Origin: Sulfuritalea hydrogenivorans sk43H
GTDB taxonomy: Bacteria; Pseudomonadota; Gammaproteobacteria; Burkholderiales; Rhodocyclaceae
Direction of reading: 5' to 3'
DNA: 64,000 bases
Assembly (NCBI RefSeq): GCF_000828635.1
Contig: NZ_AP012547.1
Coordinates: 930,001-994,000, forward strand
Position 1 is the first letter of the stretch. Each line of letters starts with the position of its first letter. The notes beneath the pieces are model-generated. The model saw only the letters and a program-made list of their open reading frames with translations, had not been told where the DNA came from and made no database searches. The position numbers were made by a program, and so were the translations under genes. Below are positions 55,687 to 63,449 of the stretch, piece by piece.

Positions 55687-57231
55687 ATGTCTGACTGGTC
55701 GGAAGGGTATGTCAATGGTATTGACTATACCTATGATTATTATCGCGAACTGAGTCCGCTTGCGGCGAAGCTCGCATTGCTCAATGCCGGGATCGCATGT
55801 GACAGTGGCGCAACCGGCGTGTCGTGCGAGTTGGGTTTTGGTTTTGGCGCAAGCACGAATATCCACGCCGCTGCTTCGGCCAGCCAGTGGTGGGGCACCG
55901 ACTTCAATCCGGCGCAGGCCGGCTTTGCGCGCGAATTGGGACGGGCGTCAGGTGCGAATGTGCATCTGTTCGACCAGTCGTTTGCCGAGTTCTGCAATCG
56001 TTCCGATCTGCCTGACTTTGATTTCATCGGTTTGCATGGCATCTGGAGCTGGGTCTCCGATGAAAACCGCCGTCTTATCGTGGATTTTGTTCGTCGCCGC
56101 TTGCGTGTGGGTGGCGTCATGTACATCAGCTACAACACCCAGCCTGGCTGGTCGCAGATCGTGCCAATGCGCCAGTTGATGACGGAGCATGCCGAAGTCA
56201 TGTCGGCCCCTGGCAATGCCATTGCCAGCCGCATTGAATCGGCAATCGAATTCGTGGATGCCCTGGTGGATGCAAGCCCCGGCTATGCCGCAATCAACCC
56301 GGCGGCGGCAGGTCGCATCAAGAAACTGAAGGAACAGAACAGGAACTATCTTGCGCACGAGTACTTCAATCGGGACTGGCAGCCGATGTTGTTCTCCGAG
56401 TTCGCCCGTTGGTTCGAGCCAGCCAAGGTGAGTTTTGCATGCTCTGCCTTGTATTCCGACCACTTTGACACCTTCAATCTATTGCCGGCCCAGATCGAGA
56501 TTTTGCGGCGGATTCCGGATGTACGGTTTCAGCAGTCCGTCCGGGATTTTGTGATCAACCGGCAGTTCCGCAAGGATTACTGGGTCAAGGGTCCGCGGCA
56601 TTTCGAGGCTCCAGAACGAAAGATCGCACTGAGAGCGCACCGGGTCGTGCTGGTCAGCGAGCCGGACAGTATCGTTCTGAGGGCAGGAGGCTCACTGGTT
56701 GAACAGGACCTTCCGGAGGCTGTCTACAGGCCGCTGATCGAATTGCTGGCAGATCGGCAGATTCGTTCCCTGGGCGAGATCGAGGCGGGATTGCAGGCCA
56801 GGGGAATTTCGTTCGCGCCGATGCTGGAAGCAGTCATGGTGCTGGTCGGCAAGGGTGATGTGGCCTCAGCTCAGGAGGAGGACGCCATGGAACGTGCACT
56901 GCCTACCACCACCAGATTGAATCAGTACTTGATCGAGAGTTCGACGGGGGCGTCAAGGGTTCGCAATCTGGCCAGTCCGGTTACGGGCGGCGGATTGCAC
57001 GTCCAGCCATTTCATCTGCAGATGTTGCTTGCCCGCCTGAAAGGCCGCCATCGCCCTGAGCAATGGGCTGAGTTTCTTCTGGAGAACCTGGTTGCCAACG
57101 GAGCGGGGATCGCCAAGCGCGAAGGGGGCGTGATGTCCGAGCAAGAGAGCCTCGCAGCGCTCACGGATGAAGCGCATTCGTTTGCCACAAACCAGTTGCC
57201 TGGTTTGCGGGCGCTCAAGGTTGTCGATTGA
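55687..57231 (+). CDS. Methyltransferase with regulatory domain, protein-lysine-methyltransferase (PKMT) like
   Basis: The 514-residue protein begins with YVNGIDYTYDYYRELSPLAA and motif I CELGFGFGAS, then WGTDFNPAQAGFAREL and DFDFIGLHGIWSWVSDENRR, the pattern of class I methyltransferases followed by the MethyTransf_Reg domain (about residues 200-290), with an extra C-terminal domain. Rickettsial members of this family (PKMT1/2) methylate lysines of the autotransporter OmpB. Placed directly after the giant gene, whose acidic octads begin with Lys, it could methylate that protein. Family is fairly sure; the substrate is inference. Confidence 0.82.
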   Translation: MSDWSEGYVNGIDYTYDYYRELSPLAAKLALLNAGIACDSGATGVSCELGFGFGASTNIHAAASASQWWGTDFNPAQAGFARELGRASGANVHLFDQSFAEFCNRSDLPDFDFIGLHGIWSWVSDENRRLIVDFVRRRLRVGGVMYISYNTQPGWSQIVPMRQLMTEHAEVMSAPGNAIASRIESAIEFVDALVDASPGYAAINPAAAGRIKKLKEQNRNYLAHEYFNRDWQPMLFSEFARWFEPAKVSFACSALYSDHFDTFNLLPAQIEILRRIPDVRFQQSVRDFVINRQFRKDYWVKGPRHFEAPERKIALRAHRVVLVSEPDSIVLRAGGSLVEQDLPEAVYRPLIELLADRQIRSLGEIEAGLQARGISFAPMLEAVMVLVGKGDVASAQEEDAMERALPTTTRLNQYLIESSTGASRVRNLASPVTGGGLHVQPFHLQMLLARLKGRHRPEQWAEFLLENLVANGAGIAKREGGVMSEQESLAALTDEAHSFATNQLPGLRALKVVD

Positions 57232-57244
57232 TCAAGAGGTGACG

Positions 57245-58372
57245 ATGGTCGTCAAAGACGCCAACGCAGTTGCAGAGTCTTTGAGAGTATTGGCCGAGAA
57301 AGGCGATGCATCGGCGCAGTATCGTCTGGGCCTGCTCTATGCGAGCGGCCAGGGAGTCAAGCAGAACCCCCGGCAGGCGCTCGCCTGGTACCGGGAATCG
57401 GCCGATCAGGGATTCGCGCCGGCGCAATGTGTCCTTGGCAACAAATACGCTCTTGGCCAGGGGGTGAAGCAGAACTTCAAGACTGCGTTTTCCTGGTACC
57501 TGAAGGCTGCCGAGCAGGGCCATGCGCGAGCCCAGTATCATCTCGGCACCATGTATGAGGAGGGCCATGGCACAGAGAAGGATGCCATGGACGCCGAGTA
57601 CTGGTACTTCCAGGCGGCAGAGCAGGGAGATGCCGAGGCGGCTTTGAAACTGGCCCGCCTGAATGAAGACAACCAGTACATGGCGGCAACGTGGTACCTG
57701 AAGGCCGCGGAACAGGGCATTCCCGAAGCTCAGTTCATGTTGGGGAACAGGTATGCCACGGGACAGGGCTTGCGCAAGGATCCGGCGAAGGCCTTCGACT
57801 CCTATCTGAAAGCCGCCAACCAGGGGGATTTGCGGGCGCAGTGGAAAGTCGCCCTGGCCTATCAGGACGGCCTTGGTGTCGACGCAGATGAAGGCGAGGC
57901 TCTGGAGTGGCTTGCAAAAGCCGCAAAGGCCGGATTCGCTCCGGCGCAAGCTTCGCTAGGACTCAGATACGCAAACGGGCTGGGCGTTGCACAGAGCTAC
58001 GCTAAGGCCATTTTTCTTTGGGAAAAAGCGGCGAAAAAAGGCGATGCCGAGTCTCAGCACAATTTGGGATATCTTTTCAACAATGGCCTCGGAGTAACGA
58101 AAGACGTCAAGCAGGCTGAAGGCTGGTACCGGCAGGCTGCGGAGCAGGGTGTGGCCGAGGCGCAATGCATTCTGGGGCTGATGTGCGCACGTGGCGAGGT
58201 GGCGGAAATCGACTACATTGAAGCGCACAAGTGGTTCAGTATTTCTGCAATGGCCGGCAATAAAGCCAGCGAGGCCAATTTAAAATACGCTGAAACGCTC
58301 ATGACGCCCGATCAGATTGCCGAAGCAAAACGGCGTGCCGCGGAATGGATGGAAACATTCCGGAATCGCTGA
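57245..58372 (+). CDS. Sel1-repeat (TPR-like) protein
   Basis: ATG 57245 follows GAGGTGACG and gives 375 residues. From about residue 18 on it is made of roughly nine Sel1-like repeats: AQYRLGLLYASGQGVKQNPR, QALAWYRESADQGFAPAQCV, LGNKYALGQGVKQNFKTA and so on. There is no signal peptide, so it should be cytoplasmic. Sel1 proteins are scaffolds for protein complexes. Being downstream of the methyltransferase, it may organise the modification enzymes or act as a chaperone for the giant substrate. No direct evidence for that is visible. Confidence 0.85.
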   Translation: MVVKDANAVAESLRVLAEKGDASAQYRLGLLYASGQGVKQNPRQALAWYRESADQGFAPAQCVLGNKYALGQGVKQNFKTAFSWYLKAAEQGHARAQYHLGTMYEEGHGTEKDAMDAEYWYFQAAEQGDAEAALKLARLNEDNQYMAATWYLKAAEQGIPEAQFMLGNRYATGQGLRKDPAKAFDSYLKAANQGDLRAQWKVALAYQDGLGVDADEGEALEWLAKAAKAGFAPAQASLGLRYANGLGVAQSYAKAIFLWEKAAKKGDAESQHNLGYLFNNGLGVTKDVKQAEGWYRQAAEQGVAEAQCILGLMCARGEVAEIDYIEAHKWFSISAMAGNKASEANLKYAETLMTPDQIAEAKRRAAEWMETFRNR

Positions 58373-58461
58373 CAAGCGTTCAGGCAGATTTGCGGCCTCA
58401 GCTCGTTCCGCAGACGCACTTCGTCCGAACTCCCTGATATTCAAATAGTGGTAATGACCAA

Positions 58462-59361
58462 ATGTGGTTTCGCAATCTTCAGATTTTTCGCCTGACACCT
58501 GAGTGGGCATACAGCACTGACGCTTTGTCCGATGCCCTGCAGAAGGGCCTGTTCCATGGCTGCGGCGCAAGCGATCGCGTCGCACGGGGCTGGGTACCGC
58601 CGCGTGGAGAACCGGGTGATCTGGTTTTCAGCGTCGAGCACCAGCAGTTGATCGCGCTGGGCGTCGAACAGAAGCTGCTGCCGGCTTCCGTGGTGCGTCA
58701 GTATGCCCAGGCCAAGCTGGCCGAGATCGAGGCGGCGCAAGGCTACAAACCCGGGAGAAAGCAGACGCGCGAAGTCATCGACCAGATCGAGGCTGAATTG
58801 CTGCCGCGTGCCTTCGTCAAACGCGGCCTCACCTACGTCTGGATCGACCCGGTCAATCGCTGGCTGCTGGTTGATGCATCGTCAAGCGCTCGCGCCGATG
58901 AAGTCATGGAACATCTGAAGTTGTCCCTCGGCGAGCTGCCTGTCACTCTGATCAAGACGCAACTGGCGCCGGCGACCGCCATGACGCAATGGCTGGCGGC
59001 GGGCCATGCGCCCGGCAGTTTCACGGTCGATCGCGATTGCGAACTGTGTGCGGCGGTCGAAGAACGTGCCGCGGTGCGCTATGTGCGCCACAACCTGGAC
59101 AGCGACGAGGTGCGCAGTCACATCGCCGGCGGCAAGTCGGCTACCCGGTTGGCGCTGACCTGGAACGATCGCGCATCGTTCGTGCTGACCGAGCAATTGC
59201 AGATCAAGCGCCTGGCGTTTCTTGATTTGCTGAAGGAGGATGCCGAGCGCCAGGCCGAGAATGCCGATGATTTGTTTGCGGCCAATTTCACCCTGATGTG
59301 CGGAGAGCTGGCACAACTGCTCCAACATCTGGTGGAAGTGCTGGGCGGTGAAGGCGAATGA
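58462..59361 (+). CDS. rdgC: RdgC, recombination-associated nucleoid protein
   Basis: The 299-residue protein matches RdgC over its length: MWFRNLQIFRLTPEW at the start, GWVPPRGEPGDLVFSVEHQQ, KQTREVIDQIEAELLPRAFV and SATRLALTWNDRASFVLTEQ. RdgC forms a ring-shaped dimer on DNA and restrains RecA. It is a housekeeping gene and marks the end of the secretion island. The M48 peptidase gene starts one base after its stop codon. Confidence 0.94.
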   Translation: MWFRNLQIFRLTPEWAYSTDALSDALQKGLFHGCGASDRVARGWVPPRGEPGDLVFSVEHQQLIALGVEQKLLPASVVRQYAQAKLAEIEAAQGYKPGRKQTREVIDQIEAELLPRAFVKRGLTYVWIDPVNRWLLVDASSSARADEVMEHLKLSLGELPVTLIKTQLAPATAMTQWLAAGHAPGSFTVDRDCELCAAVEERAAVRYVRHNLDSDEVRSHIAGGKSATRLALTWNDRASFVLTEQLQIKRLAFLDLLKEDAERQAENADDLFAANFTLMCGELAQLLQHLVEVLGGEGE

Positions 59362-59362
59362 A

Positions 59363-60199
59363 ATGAAACACGCGCTGCTCGTCCTGGCAGCGCTGACTTT
59401 CGGGCTGCCCGCACTGGCCGATGGCGTTGATGTCGGCAAGCCATCCAGCGTGCGCAATCTGGTGCCGGCGGGTGCGATTGAACAGCAGGCGGCCCAGCAA
59501 TACGAGCAGCTCAAGCGTCAGGCGTCTGCCAAGGGCGCGCTTGGGCCGGCGGATCATCCGCAGGTAATTCGCCTGCGAGCGATAGCCGCGCGCATGATTC
59601 CCTTTGTCGAACGTTTCAATCCCCGCGCCAGGCACTGGAAGTGGGAGGTCAACCTGATCGGCTCGAAGCAGATCAATGCGTTCTGCATGCCCGGTGGCAA
59701 GATCGCCTTTTATTCGGGGATTCTCGATACGCTCAAATTGACCGATGACGAGGCGGCGATGGTGATGGGCCACGAGATTGCCCACGCCCTGCGCGAGCAT
59801 GCCCGCGAGCGCATGGCGAAAAGCCAGATCACCCAGTTGGGCGCCAATCTTCTGGGAGAACTCGTGGGGGGCGGTCGCTATGCCGGGGCATTTCAGATCG
59901 GCGGCAATCTGCTGTCGCTCAAGTTCTCGCGCGACGATGAATCGGAAGCCGATGTGGTCGGGCTGGATATCGCGGCACGGGCAGGTTTCGATCCGCGCGC
60001 CGGGGTCAGCCTGTGGCAGAAAATGACTGCCGCCAATAGCAGGGCGCCGCTGGAATTTCTTTCAACCCATCCGGCGGGCGATCATCGCATCAGGGAAATC
60101 GAAAAACACCTGCCGGAAGTGATGCCGTTGTATCGGCGCGCAATTTCCGCGAAGCCTGGCGCCAGTGCTGTCGGCGCCCGGGACAGCGTCCGGAACTGA
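59363..60199 (+). CDS. M48-family metalloprotease, periplasmic
   Basis: ATG 59363 gives 278 residues with a signal peptide (MKHALLVLAALTFGLPALA). The zinc motif is HEIAHALREHARE (HExxH), and the third ligand lies in DDESEADVVGLDIAARAG. The order matches LoiP/YcaL/BepA-like M48 peptidases, which process or degrade outer-membrane proteins and often are lipoproteins; here the N-terminus lacks a lipobox. Its start is coupled to the end of rdgC. Confidence 0.88.
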   Translation: MKHALLVLAALTFGLPALADGVDVGKPSSVRNLVPAGAIEQQAAQQYEQLKRQASAKGALGPADHPQVIRLRAIAARMIPFVERFNPRARHWKWEVNLIGSKQINAFCMPGGKIAFYSGILDTLKLTDDEAAMVMGHEIAHALREHARERMAKSQITQLGANLLGELVGGGRYAGAFQIGGNLLSLKFSRDDESEADVVGLDIAARAGFDPRAGVSLWQKMTAANSRAPLEFLSTHPAGDHRIREIEKHLPEVMPLYRRAISAKPGASAVGARDSVRN

Positions 60200-60200
60200 G

Positions 60201-60223
60201 AGTCGGCGCTGGCGATACGGCGA
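60201..60223 (+). repeat. Interspersed 22-23 bp repeat, copy 2
   Basis: The same 23 bases as at 5094-5116, again one base after a TGA stop codon, here that of the M48 peptidase gene. This puts the two copies 55 kb apart in equivalent positions. Confidence 0.7.
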
Positions 60224-60248
60224 TACCGGAGCGGACCAATGCGTCCGA

Positions 60249-61076
60249 TCAGCCCATCCCCGACTCGCGGGCCTTGCGCTCGCGTTCGACCTTGATGATG
60301 TAGCGCTGGATCAGCGTCAGCATCGGACCGGGCAATTTCACGAATTCGCAGCCTGCCCGCTTGGACTTGACGCCGCTGCGTGTCGCGGATTCGGATACGC
60401 TGCGCACAATGATCGTGCCGGTTACCACGCCAACCTCGGGCAGATCGATCTTGCAACCGAGTTCGAGCCGGGTTTCAATCTTGAGGTCGATTGGAAGCGA
60501 AACCAGGCCCAAGCCGCCGCCGCTGATGTCACCGATGTGAGCTTCGACCGTCTGACGCTTGCCGTCGATCGCAGGAAAGGAAATCGTGCATATCAGCGGG
60601 CGCGTGATCGGTGTCGCCAGCCGGTAGTATTCCCGGCGCTGCAGGCGCAGCACGCTGTCGGGCAGGGCGGCAAAGAACGCCGGCCCGCTTTTCGTCTCGA
60701 CCTGCTTCAATCCGCGCAGGATGAACTGGACCTTGACCTTGTCGAGCAGCGTGACACAGAACAGCCTCTGGGCTTCCAGCGCCTTCCGGTTCATCTCCTG
60801 ACTAGGCCCGAGATCGAGAAGGATGCCGTTGTCGTTGTAGCTGATCATGCAGGTCAGCACCATGTCGCGGCCTTCGTTGAAGAACATGGTGACTTGCGAG
60901 ACATGATCCACCATGCCACGGAACACCGCGAACATTTCGTTCTTGGTATTCAGCATGTACTGGCTGAATTCGTCCGTCGACAGAAGCTCTGCCGCCAGCT
61001 TCTGCGAACTGGTCTGCTCGGGAACGGGTGCCGGCGCATCCGGCTGGGAGGGTTTTTCGGCTTCGATACCGCTCAT
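60249..61076 (-). CDS. ycgR: YcgR-like c-di-GMP-binding flagellar brake protein
   Basis: The 275-residue protein has an N-terminal YcgR domain (about 30-140) and a C-terminal PilZ domain (about 145-265). The c-di-GMP motifs are visible: RREYYRLATP (RxxxR) and the DISGGGLGL segment (D/NxSxxG). On binding c-di-GMP, YcgR contacts the rotor or stator and slows the motor. It lies at the 3' end of the fliD-fliS-fliT-fliK-like operon, so brake and late flagellar genes may be co-transcribed. Confidence 0.9.
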   Translation of the reverse strand: MSGIEAEKPSQPDAPAPVPEQTSSQKLAAELLSTDEFSQYMLNTKNEMFAVFRGMVDHVSQVTMFFNEGRDMVLTCMISYNDNGILLDLGPSQEMNRKALEAQRLFCVTLLDKVKVQFILRGLKQVETKSGPAFFAALPDSVLRLQRREYYRLATPITRPLICTISFPAIDGKRQTVEAHIGDISGGGLGLVSLPIDLKIETRLELGCKIDLPEVGVVTGTIIVRSVSESATRSGVKSKRAGCEFVKLPGPMLTLIQRYIIKVERERKARESGMG

Positions 61077-61118
61077 TGTTCGAGAAACGACAGGATTGGA
61101 ACAGAATAATTCTTCATT

Positions 61119-61433
61119 TTAGCCGAGTTTGTCGGCCGAAAGACCATCCGGACGGGCACCTTCGCGCTCCACCTGGTATATCCAGGCCAGCAATTCGGCA
61201 ACGGCAATGTAGAGCTGGGGAGGGATTTGTCCATCAAGGTCGACTTTCGACAGCAAGGCGACCAGCTCCGGCGATTCGTGCACAAAGATGCCGTGTTCGC
61301 GTGCGCGGGAGATGATCTCTTCGGCGATCAATCCCCGTCCTTTTGCCACAACCGTCGGTGCCGAATCACCCGGCGCATACTTCAGTGCCACGGCAAGTGC
61401 CCGCTGTTCGCCGTCCTTAGTCTTCGGTGACAT
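61119..61433 (-). CDS. FlhB C-terminal-domain protein (FlhX-like)
   Basis: The start is ATG 61433, overlapping the end of the FliK-like gene by 17 bases; the 104-residue product matches only the part of FlhB after the NPTH autocleavage site: ALAVALKYAPGDSAPTVVAK, GRGLIAEEIISRAREHGIFV and QIPPQLYIAVAELLAWIYQV. It has no membrane segments. Such FlhB-CC paralogues can replace or modulate the cleaved cytoplasmic domain of FlhB, which FliK contacts during the export specificity switch. Coupling to a FliK-like gene supports this. Confidence 0.85.
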   Translation of the reverse strand: MSPKTKDGEQRALAVALKYAPGDSAPTVVAKGRGLIAEEIISRAREHGIFVHESPELVALLSKVDLDGQIPPQLYIAVAELLAWIYQVEREGARPDGLSADKLG

Positions 61434-62571
61434 GCTTGACCTGCAAGGAGAGCAGCGGCACACCGGCTGCGGCCATTGACTTCTCCAGCGATGGGGCGGC
61501 GTCAAGCAAGTTCGCGGCGCTGACGCCAGTCGGCGTGGCTATGGTGATTCTGGCTCCCGCCGGCGTCAGACTGAGTCGTGCGTCGATTTCGCCCAGGCGT
61601 GGTGTCGTGAGGCGCAAGGACGTAATCCAGCCTCTTTCCGAGTCTGCCTGTTCGCTGTCCGTTTGCCGTCCGTCCGGTTCGATCTGCCAGTCCAGCGATT
61701 GTCCGGGCCAGACTTCCCCATGCCATGCCAGGCGCTGCGTTGCAACAGCGTCCAGTTGCTGCTGAACCAGTGGTCGCAGGTCTTCCGGTACCGTTTGCGC
61801 CGGATTTGCGGTTGCTGCAGTTGGCGTACCGGCGTGCTGGCGAATCTCCTCACTGCCGAGCAGATTTTGCAGGAGTCCCATCGGTCCCGAGAGTTCGGCT
61901 GAACGTCCGCTGGATGTCGGCCTTGTGGCCGGGTTACCAGGTTCTTCTCCACTTGCAAGCGAGGCTTCCGCAGGCGAGTGTTTCGCCTGCGGCTCCACCA
62001 GCAGATCGCTGATAGGGCGCTGCCCCATGACCCACTGTACTTGATGGGCTTCGTAGAACAGCCCGCTTTGGCCAACAGCCTTGGCCAGTAGTGGTGCCAG
62101 CTCGGCGGCCATGTTGGCTGCCTGTGTCGATGCGCCGGGAAGAAGTGGCTGCCCGCGTGTCAGCGCCGCCGGAGCTGGCGAGGTACCATCGCGTGCCAGC
62201 AAAGCGCCAATCAATTGGGCCGTGCGCGACAGGTTGGTGAATGGATAATCGCCATCAGTCGCCGCAGTGCCGGGACTGCTCTGGCTGGCGAGTTGGGCGA
62301 CGATCAGGCGTGGCGTCCGGTCGACCACGACCAATTCCAGCGTGTCGCCCGCTTTGGCTCCCTGCGGCAGTGCCAGTGTCAGGGATCGGCCCGCCACCAG
62401 GGCTTTGTAGGTGTTCTCCGGCAGGACCTCCTGGATGCGCGCCGAAAAGGTCTGGCCCGGACGCAGTTCCACCAGATCGGCCGGAATTTCACTGACCGGG
62501 CTTATCGGATGCAGTGCGGTTTCGGTTTCCATCCGCATGCGGATGCCGGCATCGTTGGGGATCAATACCAT
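61417..62571 (-). CDS. Second FliK-like hook-length control protein
   Basis: This 384-residue protein has a low-complexity, Pro/Ala-rich middle and a C-terminal Flg_hook-type domain (LAWHGEVWPGQSLDWQIEPD, LRLTTPRLGEIDARLSLTPA, GARITIATPTGVSAANLLDA). The N-terminus includes RIQEVLPENTYKALVAGRSL with GDTLELVVVDRTP, seen in some FliK-family proteins. It is distinct from the fliK at 19572-20747. It overlaps the FlhB-domain gene, so the pair looks like a second specificity-switch module. Confidence 0.75.
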   Translation of the reverse strand: MVLIPNDAGIRMRMETETALHPISPVSEIPADLVELRPGQTFSARIQEVLPENTYKALVAGRSLTLALPQGAKAGDTLELVVVDRTPRLIVAQLASQSSPGTAATDGDYPFTNLSRTAQLIGALLARDGTSPAPAALTRGQPLLPGASTQAANMAAELAPLLAKAVGQSGLFYEAHQVQWVMGQRPISDLLVEPQAKHSPAEASLASGEEPGNPATRPTSSGRSAELSGPMGLLQNLLGSEEIRQHAGTPTAATANPAQTVPEDLRPLVQQQLDAVATQRLAWHGEVWPGQSLDWQIEPDGRQTDSEQADSERGWITSLRLTTPRLGEIDARLSLTPAGARITIATPTGVSAANLLDAAPSLEKSMAAAGVPLLSLQVKHVTED

Positions 62572-62636
62572 GGTGCTACCCGGATCTCAGAAGGACGTGA
62601 AGGCGAGCATCGTGGTCGCCTGCCAACGCCGGAAGC

Positions 62637-63011
62637 TCAGGCTCCGAAGCGGCCGGGATCAGCTTCTCCGGCGCCGGCCGCATAGGCTTTCTCGACGTCG
62701 CGGCGGCGGGTGCTGTTGCCCAGGTACTTGCGGACATGCTCCATCCAGGGTTCGGTGTGGCGTCGCACTTCCGCATCGTCTTCAAGGATGCGCCGGATCA
62801 GGCTGCGTTTCCGCTCCAGATCCGTGGCGGGCGCATTGCGGTCTTCGGGCGTGGCCATCAAGGTGTTGCGCAAGCCGGTAACGCCTCGTTCGAGCTCAAT
62901 CAGTTCGTCCCATTCGCTCGCGCGCGCGGCTTCGACCATGCGCGCCGAAAGAAGGCTCATTTCTTCGTAGAGTTCGATTTGGGAGGGCATCCCGTGCATC
63001 GTAGCCATCAT
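62637..63011 (-). CDS. fliT: FliT-like flagellar chaperone
   Basis: The 124-residue, all-helical protein has YEEMSLLSARMVEAARASEW and DELIELERGVTGLRNTLMAT, then KRSLIRRILEDDAEVRRHTE, as in FliT. FliT keeps the filament cap FliD soluble before export. Its ATG overlaps the fliS stop (ATGA at 63008-63011). The family is weakly conserved; gene order supports the call. Confidence 0.83.
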   Translation of the reverse strand: MMATMHGMPSQIELYEEMSLLSARMVEAARASEWDELIELERGVTGLRNTLMATPEDRNAPATDLERKRSLIRRILEDDAEVRRHTEPWMEHVRKYLGNSTRRRDVEKAYAAGAGEADPGRFGA

Positions 63012-63433
63012 GCGGGCAGCTTGTAGCGGGAAGCTACGGCCGGATCATTGGCTATTTCTTCCCAGCCGGCCTTTATCTCTCCAAGCAGGCTGGATACTTC
63101 CTGAATTGCGGCCAAATCATTGTGCAAATTGGCATGGAGCAGGCGGGTGCACATGTAGTCGTACAGCGAATTCAGGCGCTCGGCGATTTCGCCCCCCGCT
63201 TCAAGGTCGACGCTTGCCTGCAGACCGGAAGAAATGATGTCGATCGCGATCGATATCTCCTTGCCCTTTTCCGCGATGCGTTTTTCCTTGAGCGCCTGAG
63301 CCGCGCGTCCCAGCGAGAAGGCGGCGCCATCGAGCAGCATCGTGATCAGGCGATACGGATTCGCGCTATCGACTCCGGTCTCAAGGCCGACCTTGCTGTA
63401 AGCATCGGTCTTTTTGTTGGATGTGGCAAACAT
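63008..63433 (-). CDS. fliS: FliS, flagellin chaperone
   Basis: The 141-residue protein matches FliS: SNKKTDAYSKVGLETGVDSA, NPYRLITMLLDGAAFSLGRA, and LNSLYDYMCTRLLHANLHND followed by EVSSLLGEIKAGWEEI. FliS binds the C-terminal helices of flagellin and stops premature polymerisation. It is between fliD and fliT, the usual order. Confidence 0.94.
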   Translation of the reverse strand: MFATSNKKTDAYSKVGLETGVDSANPYRLITMLLDGAAFSLGRAAQALKEKRIAEKGKEISIAIDIISSGLQASVDLEAGGEIAERLNSLYDYMCTRLLHANLHNDLAAIQEVSSLLGEIKAGWEEIANDPAVASRYKLPA

Positions 63434-63449
63434 CAGCGTCTCCTCGACG

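Noticed and set aside
54274-55866. 530-residue minus-strand open frame across the end of the giant gene
   Set aside because: It crosses the terminator and the next gene's start and is the complement of the clear calcium-binding domain.
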